A stretch of DNA of 64,000 nt from Calliopum simillimum. Taxonomy: Eukaryota > Arthropoda > Insecta > Diptera > Lauxaniidae. The notes below the pieces were generated by a model. The model was not told the origin of the DNA, ran no database searches, and was given only the letters and a program-made list of their open reading frames with translations. Made by a program: the position numbers and the translations under genes. The stretch lies in the NCBI GenBank assembly GCA_951812925.1, contig OX638370.1:123642897-123706896 (forward strand), written 5' to 3'. Of the stretch, positions 20,973 to 32,099 are shown one piece after another (the first letter of the stretch is position 1; every line of letters starts with the position of its first letter).

Positions 20973-21979
20973 GTGAAAACCATGTCAAAACGATCAAGAA
21001 ATTTGTTCATGGAATCCGATTTGACTATAAATTGGCATAAGCATTAGCGCATAGTGGAGAAAATTACTACCAAATATATTTTCAAAATTGAAAAAATGGC
21101 GGAGACTTTGAAATTTTAAGGTTAGCTATATCTTTAGTTGCATTTATCCTATTCTTAATTTGATGGTGTCAAATGATTTGTCTTGAAACAGACTTTAAAA
21201 TTAAAACTAGCAAAAACAATATTTTTTTATATAGTTTACACTGAAAAAAAAAAAAAAATTTAAATTGATATTTTTTATTTTTCTTGCAAAAAAGCTACAG
21301 GTGTAACTTACCAGTCCTCCAAAAATTGGAGTGGGTCTGCCAGTGGTTCTCCAGAAAAACAATAAAATGTAGTATCTTCCGCAATTTTTCAGTACATTTT
21401 TTCTATTCAAAATTCTTATTAAATAAAATTTTAAATTCTGACTGTTTTTTTGCTTGTATAGTACTAGTGAAAGTACCAACGCACTTTTTTCAAATTCAAA
21501 TTATCGTTTAATTAAAAATTTCAAATTCAAAAAATTGTATTGAAAAATTGCGGTAGAAGCCACATTTTATTGTTTTTCTGGAGAACCACTGGCAGGCTCA
21601 CTCCAATTTTTGGAGGACTGGTAAGTTACACCTGTAGCTTTTTTGCAAGAAAAATAAAAAATATCAATTTAAATTTTTTTTTTTTAGTGTAAACTATATA
21701 AAAAAATATTGCTTTTGCTAGTTTTAATTTTAAAGCCTGTTTCAAGACAAATCATTTGACACCATAAAATTGAGAATTGGATAAAAGCAACTAAAGTTAT
21801 AGCTTCTCAAACAAAGCTAACCTAAAAATTTCAAAGTCCTATATCTCCGCCACTTTTTTCAATTTTGAAAATATATTCGGTAGTAATTTTTCTCACTATG
21901 CTACTATTGCTTATGCCAATTTATAGCCAAATCGGGTGCCATCAAAAAAATCTTGATCGTTTTGAAATGGTTTAAACCC
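20973..21979. repeat. 1.0 kb palindrome (foldback element)
   Basis: Two arms of about 480 bp pair around a centre near 21478. Landmarks are ctccaaaaattggagtgggt on the left, matched inverted by actccaatttttggag on the right, and cgatcaagaaattt near the outer ends. Strong acceptor/donor-like strings (acttac) in the arms are part of the repeat. No coding region. Confidence 0.75.
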
Positions 21980-22039
21980 CATACAAAAAAAAAAAAAATA
22001 TTCAAAACGCAATACTAACAGCACTTTTTGCTATAACGC

Positions 22040-22430
22040 AACCAAATAACACACAAATACTAAGGATAGTAAGTACAAGCTCTGAGCGAAAGCTGCGTAA
22101 ATTCAGACAAAAGGGCATGGTACCTCCCATATAAGCAAAACTTTAAAAATGCTATACTGAATGCGTTTTTTGAGATAATCCAAGCAAATTTCACTCAGCC
22201 ACCAAAGATACGAAAAGCAAGCTCTGATCAGAAACTGATTGATTCGGAAAAGAGGGCTTGTCACCTCCCATGCACTCAAAGTTTTCAAAATGCTGTACTA
22301 ACGTTATCTGACGTAAGATCATACAATTTCGCACTTCGGAGTATCAAAACGTAGACCAAGACTCAATGTCCAAAATCAAGACCAAGAGTGCTATGGAAGA
22401 AGAAGAAGAGGAAGAAGAAGATTTTACTAG
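22040..22430. repeat. Diverged direct repeat and short GAA-rich tract
   Basis: Two diverged direct copies of a block of roughly 130 bp (gggcatggtacctcccat near 22113; gggcttgtcacctcccat near 22253) are followed by a purine tract (gaagaagaagaggaagaaga) at about 22397-22421. Confidence 0.45.
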
Positions 22431-23111
22431 GTAATAAAGAATACATAGTCAAAATTTTATTCAAGTATGTATTTTATTTGCATAAAATTTTAACTTAAGC
22501 CATCACAAAGGATTTTTAATTTTTTGTACGTAAACGTTAATTTATCATCAATTTTAATTCTTCATGAAATCTGTATTCGTTCGCTTATTAAACACAACAC
22601 TGTCTACTTTTGATGTACAATTTTCTATTAATATTTCATTTAAATATAAATTAATAAAAATAAGTTGTCTGAAGACATTTTCAGCCATGAACAAATTTGT
22701 AAATTTTTCATGAATATCTTGAAAATATCTGACTAAAGCTCAAAAGAGATGGCTGGGGAACTTGTCCCTAACTTAATTGTGGGGCCAAAAAACAAATCAT
22801 TGCAAAAGTATGATAATCTATTTAGCACTTGAAAGGATGCCAGAATGCTACGAGAGATTATCCGCATTGGGATTTAGTTCATGCATTTCTGTAGAATACA
22901 TCTTATTGTGATAACTATAGAAATGGGCTTAACAAGCTAAGCTAATTTCGTGCTCAAAGGAGCCGCTGGTAGAGTTGCGTCGCTAAGCTCGATCAAGCAT
23001 TTCCAAAATTGTTTTTGGAGCCTTGTCCAGAGAGATGAAAAAAAAACACAACTTGCGTTGCAAAATGAGTGTTTCATTTACGTTTCGTAGAAGAAGAGAA
23101 GTTGTTGGTAA
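22431..23111. other. Spacer, nothing recognised
   Basis: AT-rich, without supported genes or bounded repeats. Confidence 0.45.
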
Positions 23112-23113
23112 TA

Positions 23114-24371
23114 CAGTAGTTTTCCGATTTAACGAACATTCGATTTTACGAAAAACGCATTTAACGAACAACCAATTTTTTCCCATTAAGTACCTTATAT
23201 AACGAACAACAGACATTTGGGTGTACTCAGTTTAACGAACATAATGAAAAATCAGGAATAAAATAAAATGAAGACAGAATACGTATAAATATTCATACAA
23301 ACAAACAAAACCTTTCCAAAAAACAGTTATTTAAATAAGTAGATGATTTTTTTGGAGATGTTTGTTATATTTTTTTTAGTTTTTGCAGTAGGAAAACGAG
23401 TGCCATAAAAAGATTGTATTTAGGTGAAAAACTGAAAATTATTGAACAATATAATACAGGAATACGTGTGTCTGAATTGTGTAAAACTTCTTATTTAAAG
23501 CCATTCACCGCGTCCACAATTTTGTAATCAAAAGAAAAACTTTTAAGAAATGCCGAAAAAATTAGTAATAAATCTAAAAATAGGAAAGCCATTAAGAATG
23601 GCTAGTTTCCAAGAATGGAAGAACAACTTTTTCCTGGTTCCTGGCACAGCAAAGTTGTCACATTACCATTAATGGAACAATATTGCAACGCAAAGCTACG
23701 GATATCCACCAAAAAGTTTGTGGAAGAAGTTTTAACGCTAGCCATGGATGGATTTGAAACACGGCTTTTGAAGCAGAGCGGTGAAAAACTTTCATCCAAT
23801 GTGGAATTAGTTGAACCATTCAAAAAAAAAAAAACTCCAAGAAGTCATTACAGAAAATGATTTATCAAAAGATGCAATTTTTAATGCTGACGAACCGTCC
23901 TCTTTTGGAAGAATTTCCCAAAAAACATATGCAACGCCAGTGGGTTAAAAAAAATTAAACCATTGATGATAGGAAAATCTCGAAATCACCGAGCATTTCG
24001 AAATAAAATTCTACCTGTTGACTATAAAAATGCATGGATGTGGAACAATGTTAACTCAGTTTTTCAAATAGTATATATGTAGATGTATAGTATAAGTTTT
24101 ATGATCTCTTAAAAATTATTTACTATGTACCTTATTAGCAAATCAAAATTTTAGATTGAATAACCAATGTGACTTGAATTGTTCCTTTTTATGTTTTTAT
24201 AATTTAAAATGAATATATACTTCAATAAAAAATTGTAATTTTAACTTCTGGTCATTTAAGTCACTTTAATTAAGGAAAACAGACGTTTGATTTTGGTTCT
24301 CGGTTTAACGAAACATCTGATTTAACGAATTGGCCTGCCAACATAGTGTTCGTTAAATCGGAAAACTACTG
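23114..24371 (+). mobile_element. pogo/Tigger-like DNA transposon, decayed
   Basis: Inverted ends CAGTAGTTTTCCGATTTAAC and gttaaatcggaaaactactg, flanked by TA on both sides, as in the Tc1-mariner-pogo group. Plus-strand remnants of the transposase appear in order: a CENP-B-type HTH start (GEKLKIIEQYN, near 23425), a second DNA-binding part (near 23520-23650, with stops), NADE (near 23887), which resembles the first catalytic aspartate region, and IGKSRNHRAFRNKILPVDY (near 23965). Frameshifts, stops and large deletions separate them; 1258 bp is about half the length of an intact element. Confidence 0.82.
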
Positions 24372-24542
24372 TATAACCCAACATTTATTTTCTTAGTTAC
24401 TCATCAATTGGTGTTGCAGCTCTAACATTACGTAATACTCGACATTTCCGAAACATACCTTGGTTGATAAGCCATTTTTTTAAGTAGTTTAGTTTTTTAT
24501 CAAAGAAAATTCTTAAAAATTTTGTTTTTCTCAGAAACTTAC

Positions 24543-24799
24543 ATGAAAAGACACAACAACAATGCAATGCAATGCGTACGCGAGTTGGGTTCATGCTTCA
24601 CTGTGGTGAGTATTTGAGCATGGCAAGAGGGACACGTTACATGGCACGGTCCCGATGAAACTGGCAGTCCTGGTCTAGTTGTTGTTTGAATGATCACCGT
24701 TGCCTGTTGTGGTGGTGGTTGGTATGATGAAGCTGGTGTAAAACCAGGTGGATTGTCACTATATGGTGGTGGCTGATTAGATGAGTTATTGTAAGCCAT
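24543..24799 (-). CDS. LITAF-domain protein, first coding exon C
   Basis: ATG at 24799 opens 85 residues ending in a phase-2 donor (...TTCAT then GTAAGT). PPPY is at residues 10-13, a Pro/Gln-rich stretch follows, CPSC lies at 56-59, and RTHCIALLLCLF begins the hydrophobic part. It is clearly paralogous to exon D (19616-19929) and shares its promoter-like block. It lacks the longer HGQHNPPQPS-like Pro-rich insert of D. I see no own 3' exon between here and 19929, so it either splices to 8062-8164, skipping exon D, or has lost its 3' half. The decayed pogo-like element starts 172 bp downstream of the donor. Confidence 0.85.
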
Positions 24800-24890
24800 A
24801 TCGGTTTAAGTCGGAACTTTTGTAATTAACTTAAGAAACAATTGCACCTAATTACACAAAACACGTAATTTTGTTGTGTTAATGTGGAAT

Positions 24891-24925
24891 GACACGAGTA
24901 AACTAAATGAAAATGAATGAATTCC
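24891..24925 (-). promoter_or_regulatory. Core-promoter-like block of first exon C
   Basis: gacacgagtaaactaaatg with a following aatgaattcc, about 92 bp upstream of ATG 24799 and matching the block before exon D. The conserved spacing supports a duplicated promoter rather than chance. Confidence 0.5.
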
Positions 24926-25024
24926 ACTAATGTATATTATTAGCCTGTTGATCGTACAGGTGTTGTAATTGTTATCATTTTGGATTTTTATTTTTTTCGC
25001 TTTTTTGACTACATATTTGATATA

Positions 25025-26025
25025 CAGTATATCACAAAAGTATTTCGCATACGCGAAATATAAAAGAATTCTGATTATAGCCCCGGAAAATTACACGCAA
25101 AAAGAGCCATGGTGGAAAATAGTCCTAAGTGAACTATTTTCACCGAATAGTCTTTATTATTGCATGAAAAATAATCTGTGCATAGTCCATTCCGAAATCG
25201 TGTGGGCATAAAAAGGTTTTTAGGCTCAAAGGTAGCAAATATCAGGAGAAAAATGTTGGTCTCAAATTTTGCAGCTCGATTCAACAAGAAGTAGGTGTTT
25301 AGAAGATTTTCGAAAAAAACCTTTATATGGCGATAATCCGGTTTTTATTGAAAATCTGCATATACATATGAGCCGTTCAAAATGGCAATGGTGCAACTCC
25401 AAAACGAAGCAAAAGTAATGTCATATAAATTATGTCCCATAATGATCGGTTGTTTGGTCGATATTATTTTTTCAACTTAACTTTAACAATTCCATAGCAT
25501 TAAGTAAATTTTTCGTGAAAACAGAAATCAATTTTATTTATCTCTAACAAAATGTCAGCCAATTAATATTATGACATTACTTTTGTCTCGTTTTGGAATT
25601 GCACCATTGTCATTTTGAACGGCTCATATATATGTACAATATGATTCTTTGCAAAATAGGCGGCGTTACTTTTTTTCGTATGATTCACTGATTTGGAAAT
25701 ATTCTACAAAAACCATTTTTTTCGAAATCTTAATACTTAACCTTACACGTAATATACATTTTATAGAGAATCCAATTATCCAACGTTTAAATTTTTTTTT
25801 TGCGATTCCTTCCTCGCGGCTTAAGTTTTGCGACCTCTGAGGCTGGATAACTTTTTATGCCCACAGGACTTCGCGATAGACATTTCACACTTTATTTTTC
25901 ATGCATAAATAAAGATTATTCCGGTGAAAAAAGTTCATTTCAAATTATTTCACACTATTCAATTATTCAATTATTCAATTTTTTTTTTTTATTTTGTGTA
26001 TGCGAAATAATTTTGTGATGCACTG
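25025..26025. mobile_element. 1.0 kb inverted-repeat element, Tc1/mariner-like ends
   Basis: The ends CAGTATATCACAAAAGTATT and aattttgtgatgcactg are imperfect inverted copies, flanked by TA on both sides. The arms pair over several hundred bases (ttatgcccacaggacttcgc against gaaatcgtgtgggcataaaa). A second element is nested at 25369-25626. It separates the promoter of exon C from a GATAAG cluster at 26116-26145. Confidence 0.75.
25369..25626. mobile_element. Nested MITE with TGAGCCGTTCAAAATGGCAA ends
   Basis: TGAGCCGTTCAAAATGGCAA at the left is inverted at the right (ttgtcattttgaacggctca, one mismatch), and the arms continue through caaaagtaatgtcata. A TA duplication is plausible (ata / tat flanks). 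It lies inside the 25025-26025 element. Confidence 0.75.
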
Positions 26026-26115
26026 TATGTATCAAAAAATAATTTTGCATTGTTTTGTATGTTGATACGAGTATTATTAATATAGCAGTGGCTTGTATAT
26101 AACAGTATGAAATCA

Positions 26116-26145
26116 GATAAGATAAGTTAACTGTGATATGATAAG
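26116..26145 (+). promoter_or_regulatory. GATAAG cluster upstream of exon C
   Basis: Three GATAAG motifs at 26116, 26121 and 26140. GATA factors drive gut and fat-body genes in flies. Without the 1001-bp element at 25025-26025 this cluster would lie about 190-200 bp upstream of the exon C promoter block. A regulatory role is inferred. Confidence 0.35.
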
Positions 26146-27079
26146 CAGCAATAATTTGAGGGGATTTTCGTTTTTTAAGTTAAGTTTTATTAAAGTTCCT
26201 TCTTTTGTTTTAAGCTTCCTTTCTGTATTAATTGCAATGTTCTACAAACTCTCCTGCCCCATTTCACCTTGTGTTATTCTGTTTCTTTTTGGTTTTGATA
26301 TTTTGAGAAAGCTAGATACCACATACAAAGTATTTGCTTAATAACTATTTTTTTGATGATTTTTTGCATTACCTAACATGTGCATGAGTCACTGTATGTT
26401 TTTAGTATTTCCTGTCAGACTCAGTTGTCTATTGCCGTGACCATATATTACTGATAAGTTTGAAGAATTTGATGAAAGATTAAAAAATGACTGCTTTCCA
26501 CGATTTTCATTTTTAATATATTTTACATTGAGCGACTGCTTCTGAAATTATGCTCCATGAAAACTTTTGCAAAAATTCTTTGTCTGAAAGTTGGCGGATA
26601 CTAACGATTTGAAGTGCCATCAATAAATTCTTTCGAATATAAAAATATCCTAAAATTTCTACCACGAGAAGTGGTAATGTAAAAATACGTCTCTTAATAG
26701 AAATATGGTGTCCTGAGAATTTTGTTTGAAACTAAAGTAAAATACTTATGGGACATTTAACATCAACTGGTCTGGGGCTCCAGGCAGAAGCTGTGTTAAC
26801 GAAAAATAAAGTTTTGGGTGTTAAAATATTGGATTTTTTAAAAAGCCGAGTGGCGCTTAAAATAATTGCAATATGGCGACGTTATAATAGGCCTCGAAAG
26901 AGGGCGCTCTTTGAATCAAGTAAATTGTATCACTCGGGGATTTTCGGGGTCGCTGATCATGAATCTGAACTCAAAATTTAGATTAGTGTCTACAAGCTCT
27001 GGTTTTCTAATTTTGTTTTTGTCAAGCTATTTTCATATTTTTAGTTTTATGTTGGATAACACAAGACAACAGCCAAAAT
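26146..27079. other. Spacer, nothing recognised
   Basis: No gene found. About 26930-26975 (ttcggggtcgctgatcatga) resembles wording in the neighbouring palindrome arms (aggtcgctgagtccgaaaat), so part may belong to a related element. Confidence 0.4.
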
Positions 27080-28062
27080 GTAACATTTAACAGACCATAT
27101 TTTCTAAACTAATTTTAGGTCGCTGAGTCCGAAAATCGCATTTATTTTTTTTTTCCTAGGGGTCGTTCTTGAGATAATCGACTTTTTAGATTTTTGAGGT
27201 TATAGCTCCATTTTTTCGAACATATTTTGAGAAACCCAATTTCGATCGAATATGTTTTTACATTATTGAGAAAAATTCTTAAACTTCCAACAAGTGTACC
27301 AATATCTAAGATCCGATTCAAATTGGCTGAGTTATAGCAACGAAAAGTTCATTTTTATAGTAGTTTTTTACATTTTTTCGTGTTTAAGCCAAATTAAACA
27401 CGGTTTTTTTGCCAGCAGCTAATACAAATATATATTTTAGTTCAATAGAGTATTTAATTGCAAGTATTAAAAATTCAATTTTAGCAAAATCGGATCATTT
27501 TTTAAAAAGTTATTAAGGTTTTAGTGAAATAAGACCATTTCGATTTTCATAGAAAACACAAATTATTTTTAAAATTTTTGTTGAAAAAATTTATTTTTCT
27601 ATGAAAATCAATATGATCTTATTTTACTAAAACCTTAATAACTTTTTAAAAAATTATCCGATTTCGCAAAAATTTAACTCCAAATATTTGCAAAAATATA
27701 AAAAATAAATATTTGTATTAGCTGCTGGCCAAAAAACCGTGTTTAATTTGGCTTAAACACGAAAAAATGTAAAAACTACTATAAAAATGAAGTTTTCATT
27801 GCTATAACTCAGCCAATTTGAATCGGATCTTAGATATTGGTACACTTGTTAGAAGTTTAAGAATTTTTCTCTATAATAGTGTAAAAACATATTCGATCGA
27901 AATTGGGTTTCTCAAAATATGTTCGAAAAAATGGAGCTATAACCTCAAAAATTGAAAAGGTCGATTATCTCGAGAACGGCCCCTAGGAAAAAAAAAATAA
28001 TTGCGATTTTCGGACTCAACGACCTCAAATTAGTTTAGAAAATATGGTCTGCAAAATGTTAC
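27080..28062. repeat. 0.98 kb near-perfect palindrome (foldback element)
   Basis: The arms pair from gtaacatttaacagacc (left) and ggtctgcaaaatgttac (right) to a centre near 27570. Landmarks are atggagctataacctcaaaa and aatcggatcttagatattgg, each present inverted in the other arm. It has few mismatches and no coding region. Confidence 0.8.
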
Positions 28063-29740
28063 ACACATATATTAATTATTTGTAATGTAGTGTAATTGTA
28101 CTATTATAATTGGGGGGATTAGCAGCAAAAGGGTACAAGTGACAAACTACGAAAAATAGAGTTAAGTATGCGACTAGGTAGAGAAAGGATTACTCTATTT
28201 AAGAAAAAAAAACAATAACTTCACTTTTGAGGTCCTTCCCCCCTATAAAGAACCATTATGGTAAGCCAGTTCACAAAATTATAATCTATAAATTAAACGC
28301 AAGAAAAAAATTTGTACATCTTTTCTTCCTATTTTAGAAATTCACTTCAACCTTGAATTATACACTATTAGAAAGGTTTTTGTGTGTAGATGTGCACAAA
28401 GTTAATATTATTTTAATTTTTACATTTTAGCAAGGTAAAATTTTTCAATATTTACAACAACAAAATACACGGTCACATAAGATAGAAATATGTATAAAGA
28501 GAAAGACGAAAACTGACACATGTTTTTTTTTTTTTTTTTGCTTTGCTTTCGTTGCACTGACATCGCACCAGGGATGACAAATGTGCCTTTTTATTGTGTA
28601 CTAAATAGCAAAAAAAGTACTAAATGCTCCCAAAAAAGTATCAACACTTCAACAGATCCAAGTTTTGCATTAAAATATAGTTTTATGGAAAGAAAACATA
28701 CATTTTGTAAAAAAGTGTGAGCTAATGTAAATATTATTAAAAAAAGGTCACTGCGCACATCTTTTTATGGCCAATATGCATCATCTTCTACTAAGGACGA
28801 TGCGCCGACTTATCTCTAAATATATGTTTGCAATGCAGTGGCATATCTTGAGAGGCGAAGGGGGCCACCGCCCCATGCAAAATGGGCTTGTAAGGGGTAG
28901 CATTCATCAATTTAGATTAATTTTTCGAGATCGAATTTGATAGACTTTTTCTTTTTTGGTCAAAACTTTTTTTTGGGCATATGGTCTAAGCATATTTTAC
29001 AGATTGCACGAAGTCACACGTAGGGTTCATGATGATGGGGACTTAAATCGGTTGTAGTTTCCTACAGAAAATAAAAAGAATCATTTGAGCGAGAGAATGA
29101 ATTTTTGTTAAGCGGGCACAATAATTAATTTTGTAAAGTGCTTTGCTGACGGACTTAATGGGGTGTAAGTGCTTTGATGGAACAAATAAAAAAATAATGT
29201 AATACTTTATAGAGAAGAAAAAATACATTATTTTAAGAAAAGAATGCAACAACTTAAAACAAATCTATCCATTTACGTTAGATGTGTTTTAGATGACAGT
29301 TTTCAGCGCTTAATTAAGTACTCTCTGAGAAACGTATGGGAAAGCAACAACTTAAGTGTTTAATTTAACACTGATAAACTTGTGTGAATGTTGCCGTTTT
29401 CACTGAATATTAGCTATGTTTATGGGATTTTCAAATAGTGGCCACACAATTTCATCCATTCTCTTGGCGATCACAGGAAAGTGGTGCGGAAGCGAATAGC
29501 AGAATAAAGAAATAGCTTACAAATTCATTTAAAATATAAATACGCTTTCGTCTAAAACACAGCTATTAATATGTTTGTTTTTTTTTCTAAACGGAAATTA
29601 GTCTTGAAGTTGAATTTTCAATTAGAAAAAAGTATGCCAAAGTGAATGGATATGGTTATTTTAGGTTGTATCTGCGCTAATTTTCTGCAAATTTAAGTTT
29701 TTACCTGTTATTTTCAAACAGAATAAAAATAATGCACATA
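28063..29740. other. Spacer with a dispersed repeat fragment
   Basis: About 28125-28215 (gggtacaagtgacaaactac and agtatgcgactaggtagaga) is repeated inverted near 38955-39045. About 28595-28650 (aatagcaaaaaaagtact) recurs near 30830. No gene seen. Confidence 0.45.
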
Positions 29741-29857
29741 AGAGCTGATTCACACACACGTCGGGCTATAGTACTATTACAGTGGAAAGCGGTCCCTCCG
29801 CTTGCCTGCAAATCGTACTATCCCCCGACAATTTAGTCGTGTGTGTAAACCAGCTCT
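29741..29857. mobile_element. 117-bp MITE with AGAGCTGATTCACACACACG ends
   Basis: AGAGCTGATTCACACACACG at the left is inverted at the right as cgtgtgtgtaaaccagctct (two mismatches). The inner sequence also pairs through gtcggg and cccgac. Confidence 0.7.
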
Positions 29858-30029
29858 AAATTTTTGTGATAGAAAAATCTGAAAGAGAATAAAAAAATCC
29901 GGATCCCCCACCATCCATATGCCCTACGTGTGACTTGTGACTTAACGAACAAGGCGTGTAGTATAAAGAGAAATAGCTGAAACACAATGCGGCAGTGGCA
30001 GCAATCATCTGTTTCGTATTTTAATGCTT

Positions 30030-30165
30030 AGTGTGAAGTCACTCGAAGGCACGGACACGTAGGACTCTTCGAGTTTAAAGGCAAGCGGAGGGAAACGGTG
30101 CTTTTCATTTCCCTACAAACTCGAAGACCCCTACGTGCCCGTGCCCTTCGTGTAACTTTACACTT
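30030..30165. mobile_element. Small hairpin MITE, GTGCCCTTCGTGTGAC family, copy 1
   Basis: Left agtgtgaagtcactcgaagg pairs with the right half ccttcgtgtaactttacact, and the inner cacggacacgtagg pairs with cctacgtgcccgtg. A second copy lies at 30667-30758 and a fragment near 17505. Confidence 0.65.
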
Positions 30166-30291
30166 AAAACTTACAATGAAGCAGTGGTAGCAGCAGTGAT
30201 CAGCTGTTTTTCTTTTGTCTTTTAATTATTACAATGTTCCTCCCTTAATTTTTTCGTTGGCAGTGGCAGTAAATTTACAAATAGAGCTAAG

Positions 30292-30541
30292 GGGCCGTTC
30301 ATATATTACGTAACGCGCCAGGGGGAGGGGGGTTGAACGATTTCTTACGAAGAGTTATATGAGGGGAGGGGTCATCAACTACTTTACTTAACGTCGATTT
30401 TATAAATTTTATGCGACGATAAATTCAAACTACCACAATTAAGATTTGTTACGTAACTAGGGAGGGTGTCTGTTTTGTTACGACCGGGGAGGGGGATTCA
30501 AAATTGGTCGAAAGATGCGTTAAGTAATAAATGAACGGCCC
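30292..30541. mobile_element. MITE with GGGCCGTTCATATATTACGT ends
   Basis: GGGCCGTTCATATATTACGT at the left and ttaagtaataaatgaacggccc at the right are inverted. The G-rich inner blocks (ggggaggggtc, ggggaggggga) repeat. Elements with GGGCCGTTCATA ends are widespread in animals; I do not assign a superfamily. Confidence 0.7.
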
Positions 30542-30666
30542 TTAAACATGCTGCTTCCTGCTACTGATCTTATGTAATTGTTACCATTGAAACACAGTGT
30601 TTCTAAAAAAAAAGCTGATCACAGACGCTGCCACTGCCACTTCTACTTTCACATTGTGTTTTAGTT

Positions 30667-30758
30667 AAGTCACACGAAAGGCACGGGCACGTAAGGCAAA
30701 CGGAGAAAAATGAGAAGCACCACTTGCCTACAAATTTGACGTGCCCTTCGTGTGACTT
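30667..30758. mobile_element. Small hairpin MITE, GTGCCCTTCGTGTGAC family, copy 2
   Basis: aagtcacacgaaaggcacgg at the left is inverted at the right in gacgtgcccttcgtgtgactt. It is shorter than copy 1 at 30030-30165. Confidence 0.6.
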
Positions 30759-31849
30759 CACTGTTGTTTTGCTTTGCTTACATACATTTTGCTTGAAATT
30801 GACCCACGGGATTTTTTTAAAATTGTACCCAATAGCAAAAAAAGTACCAAGTGTCCAAAAAGTACCAAAATTATTTTATTTATTTGTGGTCGAATTTCGA
30901 CCACTGGGCGATACTAGTTTTTCATAAAACCAAAATTTCAAAAAAATTGTTTGTGGTAAATAAGAAGTAAAGTTAGCGAGCGCAGCGTGACAATCAACAT
31001 AGCTTAAGAAAAAATTAAATTCGACAATTTTAAGAATCGTTGAAAATTTCTCTGTTGAAGGTACTTAAAAATTTTCTAGAGGTCCACTTTTAAAAGTTAT
31101 TAGTATTTTACTGAAAGCCTACCTTCGTTTGGTGCATAACTAAATACATTTCTTTCTGTTTTTTTGTAAAGCGCCCTCTGTGGATCACTTTACGATTCAG
31201 AAATGGTTCTGGATTACTCTCCTAAGGAATACAAACAGATTGACACCTTGATGATTAAAATCGATGAATTAGCTTAGGAGATAGCAGACCCAAAAGGTGA
31301 ATACATTTATCATGTACTATATACGGCGTCATCTATTGACATTTTTCCGAAAGTTTAAGGTTGTCAAATTTTTGTTGCAGTTACAAAAAAAATATAAAAG
31401 CTTTTAAAGGGCTTAAGTCGGATTTATACCTTAAGAACTACAAGTCCTCAAATATTTGACTTGTCTGCGCGCCCTCTGCTGACAATTTTTTTAAGCTTTT
31501 CTATAATTGGGTTCATCGCCTGTCTAATTCAAAAAAAAAAATGACACCTTATTTTTAAAATCGGAACAGTTTTTTCAGAATTATTAATTTTTATCGCATT
31601 TTAAGCACAAATACTCCTGTGTGCGACGTTTCGTTATGAAATCGTCTGAGGCCTCTCATACAAAATTTATAAAAATTTCGTACCGAATTTGGACAAATTT
31701 TTCGACGCGTCATAACAATTTCGTAAAGAAATCTGAAAGTTTGGTTTGCTGGGTACGGACATAGGATTACTGTGCATTAAGGTATCGATATACATAAAAA
31801 TTGAATAACCAAAGAAATATAGAATGAAATATCTTGTCAGAATACTTAC
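30759..31849. other. Spacer, nothing recognised
   Basis: It has a perfect short hairpin (ggtcgaatttcgacc, near 30889-30903). No LITAF 3' exon was found here despite a search on the minus strand. Confidence 0.4.
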
Positions 31850-31992
31850 AGGAAAATTAGCAAAACAAATGCTATCAAATGAGATGCCAAACTGGGTGCT
31901 ATATGAACTTCGGTTACAACAACTTTCTTACAGTGGGGACATTTCAGGAGCTTTCGTTGAGCACCTAACTTCGGATTTAATCGAATTTTCAT
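31850..31992 (-). CDS. LITAF-like first coding exon B (short form)
   Basis: ATG at 31992 opens 47 residues, then a phase-2 donor (CT then GTAAGT). It has no Pro-rich N-terminus: MKIRLNPKLG is followed by KLLKCPHCKKVVVTEV, the CxxC half of a LITAF domain (C18, C21), and HLIAFVLLIF begins the membrane-dipping part. It is very close to exon A at 33233-33375, so the two are a tandem duplication about 1.4 kb apart. The phase matches the 3' exon at 8062-8164. I see no nearer 3' exon. It may be an alternative start of one gene or a separate or decayed gene. Confidence 0.75.
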
Positions 31993-32099
31993 TGCAAATT
32001 TTTTTCTTATTTATTTATTTTATTAAAAAAAATTTTTTGAATTCTTTATTGAGTCTTATATCAGAGAGTGCACGGAATTTCTTATTTTAACAAGTGCCT

